From Tretioscincus oriximinensis (Eukaryota; Chordata; Lepidosauria; Squamata; Gymnophthalmidae): DNA of 64,000 nucleotides. Location: contig JAJVDF010000124.1 of NCBI GenBank assembly GCA_022410635.1, forward strand, positions 706,506-770,505, written 5' to 3'. Below, in pieces: positions 40,480 to 64,000 of the stretch (positions are counted from its first letter, which is position 1; the number at the start of each line of letters is the position of its first letter). Made by a program: the position numbers and the translations under genes. The notes beneath the pieces are model-generated. The model had not been told where the DNA came from and did no database searches. It worked only from the letters and a program-made list of their open reading frames with translations.

Positions 40480-41420
40480 CCTACCAGCCTCCTTCCACCC
40501 CTACACCCAGTGCGGGAGGGGCCTCAAGAGGGAGGACCAGGGAACCAGGGACACCACGCCCCTCCCCGATGCCCCGCCCCTTTGCGCTCTATCCTTCTAT
40601 TCCACGCCAAAACGACCGCCGCCACCCTCCCCCCTTAGGGGCGCCCTAGAAACCCCTCCGNTGACGTCATCGCCATCGCCGTGACGTCACCGTCCCACTT
40701 GTTCCCTTCAGCAGCTCGAGCCCTACTGAGGCCTGTTTCGCGGTCTGACTCACCCACCTCCCCCTCCCCTTTGGCCGTTGGACCCCGGCAGTCTTTTCGG
40801 CCCCGGTAGGCTCGGAGTCCTTCGCTTTCTCCTCAGAAGCAGCCGCAAGAGCAGCANTAGCGACACTAAAATGGCGGCCGACGTTTTCCTCCAGCGCCTT
40901 CTCCCCCTCCCTTCGCCTCCTTCTCGCAGGATAGTACTGCGCAGGCGCTTGGTTTCAACGCTTTTGATTGGATAAGAGAGGCTTGGGAGGGTGGAGGGAA
41001 ATGTGTCGGGAGGTAGAGGGGATTCATGAAAGAGGAGTGCTGATTGATCAAAGTGCGGTGGGAAGGCGGCTTTTCCGTTTGTGAAGCGGATTCTGATTGG
41101 CTAATACCTCAAGACACATGTGAAGGTTTTTCCCCCCGTTTTCTTCAGAGTTCCTTTCCGGAAAACCAATGACTGTAAAGCGAAGGCGGGCTATATTTCT
41201 ACGCTGATTGGCCTAGCCGGAGGAGGAACTGTGAAGGCGGAGATTCATAGGCTGGAAATGACGGGAAAAATAAAGGGCATTGTTTGCCATGGCGCTTTTC
41301 ATTGGCCGACGTTGCTTGACGGGAGAAGACCAAGGAGTCCGAATGTGGGGGCAGCCTAGAGCAGCTATTCGCGCGCGAGGCACGTCTGGAGAAAAACAAA
41401 GCTCTCATTGGCCGCTGGGC
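40480..41420 (-). promoter_or_regulatory. RBM23: RBM23 CpG-rich promoter with CCAAT-box array
   Basis: This is a GC-rich segment between RBM23 and the PRMT5 3' end. CCAAT boxes in minus-strand orientation (ATTGG on +) lie at 40967, 41096, 41207, 41301 and 41407, about 94-129 bp apart, and one reads the other way at 41166. The nearest sits roughly 70-120 bp upstream of the proposed start, the usual NF-Y position. GC-rich aaggcgg words recur between them. No TATA box was seen. Confidence 0.65.
40754..40900 (-). other. RBM23: RBM23 first (non-coding) exon, proposed
   Basis: It is inside the GC-rich island and ends at a donor match (G then gtgagtc, 40747-40753). A YY1-type site (complement ccgccatttt, about 40868-40878) often sits at or just downstream of housekeeping start sites. 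A second good donor at about 40474-40478 would give a longer exon, so the boundary is uncertain. Confidence 0.4.
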
Positions 41421-42237
41421 TGTTATTGTTGTTGCAATCTATATCCAGGGGTCGAAGGTCACACTGCGCCTTGAGGTGCGCTCTGCAGTTTCCATAGCAA
41501 CAAGGCCTAGTCGCTGAAGGCTGCCTGGGTATTGTTATAGTTAATCAAGGAAATTCCTCCTCAGAGACCAAAAACCTTCCCCTATTCTTTATTTTGGGGA
41601 AACCACCTTCAAAGATGCCTGTGTTCAAGAGAAAAAAAGCCCCTGCACAAGTCTTTTTTGCTTCTCCCATTACTAACGAGAGAATTTTGCCTCCTATTTC
41701 ACACACCAAAAAGCTTCTAATTTCCAGAATGCTGCTGAGTTATAATGGTGTTGCAATCCTTGAACAAAAAGATCTGAAGGGAGATACGAAAGAGAAGCAA
41801 TCTATTGATGGGCAGGAACAGAGATAATGTTTTGGCTTTTTTGGCACACCATTACCATGCCAGTTAATACCTCAGCCTCTTNAGGGCTCTATTGGACCAT
41901 TCTGCATCTCTTTCTAATGCAACACTCGTTTACACTTCCTTCCACCACAAAGTCTTCATGACAATCCTAACAAGATTCTATGTATTAATAATCCTGACTA
42001 TAAAAAATTGGAATGTGTTAAAAATTATTTAGAAAGCAGACTAAGATGCAAAACAAAGGAACTGTGTTTAAGTGTTTCTCACTTTAGCCATTCTTTAACT
42101 TTTTATAATTAAAGAAAAGCTGTACTGGATCCAGAGGGAAAAGGGAGACATTAGTTTATGTGTTTTTGTTTCGTCTACGTTGTACTTGTTTTTGATATGT
42201 CTATCTGGAAAACAATAAAATATTTTATTTTAAAAAA

Positions 42238-42540
42238 TGTTGATTATGCACTGGTTCTCTATGCAGACGTAAGCATTTGCAAGGGCATACTCTGTTGTCA
42301 AAGCAATGTGTTGATAAGGGTGTGGATGTCCAGTTGCTGAACAGTGATGGTTATGATTTTAGAGACAATTAGATACTGCAACCAAAGCAAAGTATTTACC
42401 CTTCCTGTTATCTCTGAGTAGAACTTGTTTTACTCATTGTTTGTTCTATACTTTCTTTTAATAAAGTAGATTTGATGAAGGAAGGACAGTCAAGTTTTTC
42501 CTGAGAGACTTGGCTCCCCCCTCACCATCTGAAACAGATG
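42238..42540 (+). repeat. LTR-like repeat, copy 2
   Basis: Collinear with 29085-29390; contains ttttaataaagtagatttg and ends near gagagacttgg. Confidence 0.5.
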
Positions 42541-42544
42541 GAAT

Positions 42545-42775
42545 TGTTACTGGGTTTTTTAATACCTTCATACAGGTATTAAAGAAAACATTCTGACAGT
42601 GAGGATAATCAATCAGTGGATTAGGTTGCAAGAGGAAGTACTGAGTTTCTTTGCTGGAAATCCGCAAAGGCTGGGCAGAGCCATTTGTCTGGAACGGGTT
42701 AGTGAATGTTGCATAGAGTAGGGAGTTGGACCAGTTACTCCAATCTCTTCCAACTCTATGAGTCTATGAAATCCT
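42545..42775 (+). repeat. CR1 LINE 3' end (attctatg subfamily)
   Basis: gaaaacattctgacagtgag, ggttagtgaatgttgc, ccaactctatgagtctatga. Confidence 0.65.
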
Positions 42776-42994
42776 ATCAGCTTTAGCCAGTTGACTGGGG
42801 CTGGTAGATGTTTCAGTAGGTGAGGCTATTTCTGTCCTTATACAAGGATTTTTCAGTTTTAACGTTTTTTTAAAAAAACTGGAAAGTGGCATTAGATTAT
42901 CTTAAATGATAAAATCACCTTTAAAGTGATTGCTGTTATCACATTATGGCATTTACTAGGTGTAGATGGATAAGAGGTTTCTATGGNCAGGGTT

Positions 42995-43252
42995 TCTATG
43001 ACGTGGTAAGCGCTTTGGAATTTCAACAGAGGTGCCAGAATCTGAGGCCCTGTGTCTGCCCTGGAGAGGAGTGTGCTCCCTCTACTGGCCTTACCTTCAG
43101 CCAGATTAGCCGTTCAAAAGCAAGTAGATAAATAGGCACAAGGTGCTGGGGACAATAGTTGTAAACCTTTGGGCGAAAAATAATCTTGTAAGATGCTCAG
43201 AGTCCCTTTGGAGGGAAAAGGCAGGGTATAAAAAACAGATTCTTCTTCTTCA
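42995..43252 (+). repeat. tRNA-headed SINE, opposite orientation
   Basis: The only plus-strand copy of the family seen here: head near tttcaacagaggtgcc, body gccttaccttcagccagatt, tail agtccctttggagggaaaag and ttcttcttcttc. Confidence 0.65.
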
Positions 43253-43671
43253 TTCTTGTTAGGCACAATGGTGCTCCCACCCTCACCCGCCCTGACCTGA
43301 AGGTTCCCTTTAGTTTTCAAGTATTGGATACAAAGACGATGAGTATTAAAGTAGATTTCCTTGAATTCACTCTACTGAGTTCTCATCAGCCGAAAATCAG
43401 TATGGTATATCACCCAAAGTAAGGTTTTTTGCGGTTTAAGATTGACAGCAGCTACTAATACACATTTCAGGATCTTTACTGAAATTTCATAGACCAGAAA
43501 ATGATGAACATAGGAGAAAACAAAGCAAAAGACCTTCGCTGGATCTTCTCCTATCAAAGGCTGGACACCCGCTACTTCTGTTCAGAAAAATCAGTTTCTA
43601 ATGATACTCTTAGTAGAAGAGGAATTCTTGGGTCACCGTGCTGGAGGCAAAGGAACCAAATGTACTGGAAC

Positions 43672-64000
<20,329 letters not shown>

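Larger units (their letters stand above)
34040..40753 (-). other. RBM23 5' intron
   Basis: A 6.7 kb intron between the proposed first exon and the 5' exon at 33912. Annotated repeats lie inside. 36780-38900 is mainly old, AT-rich sequence in which I recognise only an L2 reverse-transcriptase trace at about 37110-37313. Confidence 0.5.
41421..43671. other. Spacer between the RBM23 promoter and the PRMT5 3' end
   Basis: Apart from the LTR-like (42238), CR1 (42545) and SINE (42995) copies, no gene was seen. The PRMT5 3' UTR must start at 43671 going down, but no clear AATAAA was found on the minus strand before 43250, so its end is undetermined. Confidence 0.4.

Overview
The window is vertebrate nuclear DNA, most likely from a squamate reptile. 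The evidence is Sauria-type SINEs, CR1, L2, BovB/RTE and L1 LINE fragments, hAT and Tc1/mariner elements, and a DIRS retrotransposon lying side by side. A gecko-like lizard is plausible, but the species cannot be fixed from the sequence. Three protein-coding genes are supported, in the order REM2 (+), RBM23 (-), PRMT5 (-), which is the gene order I know from human 14q11.2.

Layout. 1-1461: last intron of REM2, filled with SINE and MITE copies. 1462-1754: terminal coding exon of REM2, with a 3' UTR to about 3085. 3086 to about 17735: intergenic repeats (CR1, Sauria SINEs, a second tRNA-headed SINE family, foldback MITEs, an endogenous-retrovirus LTR pair and an env remnant), with a few unique islands, one of which holds three X-box-like motifs at 8284-8361. 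About 17735-40900: RBM23 on the minus strand. Its 3' UTR ends near 17740, 13 coding exons run from 33789 down to 19850 (448 codons including stop), a 5' exon lies at 33912-34039, and a GC-rich CCAAT-box promoter lies at about 40480-41420. 43672-64000: the 3' 12 coding exons of PRMT5 on the minus strand. They cover the end of the TIM-barrel domain, the whole Rossmann methyltransferase core and the beta-barrel; the first ~188 codons lie beyond the window.

Every splice junction given was checked by hand for GT/AG and for phase continuity from exon to exon, and the reading frames close exactly. RBM23 is an SR-like RNA-binding splicing coactivator. PRMT5 makes symmetric dimethylarginine, including on spliceosomal Sm proteins. 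REM2 is an RGK GTPase. The genes look ordinary and intact apart from single n characters.

The mobile DNA is the most interesting part. It includes a 6.3 kb DIRS-type tyrosine-recombinase retrotransposon with inverted termini and an internal complementary region (51588-57853), split in its RNase H region by a 283 bp solo LTR with a 5 bp target duplication. A sister solo LTR sits in RBM23. Two hAT-like non-autonomous elements have clear 8 bp target duplications, one with a long internal foldback. A MITE pair carries a palindromic double octamer. A SINE directly abuts an RBM23 splice donor. I found no CRISPR array, operon or other prokaryotic system, and no clearly new protein-coding system.
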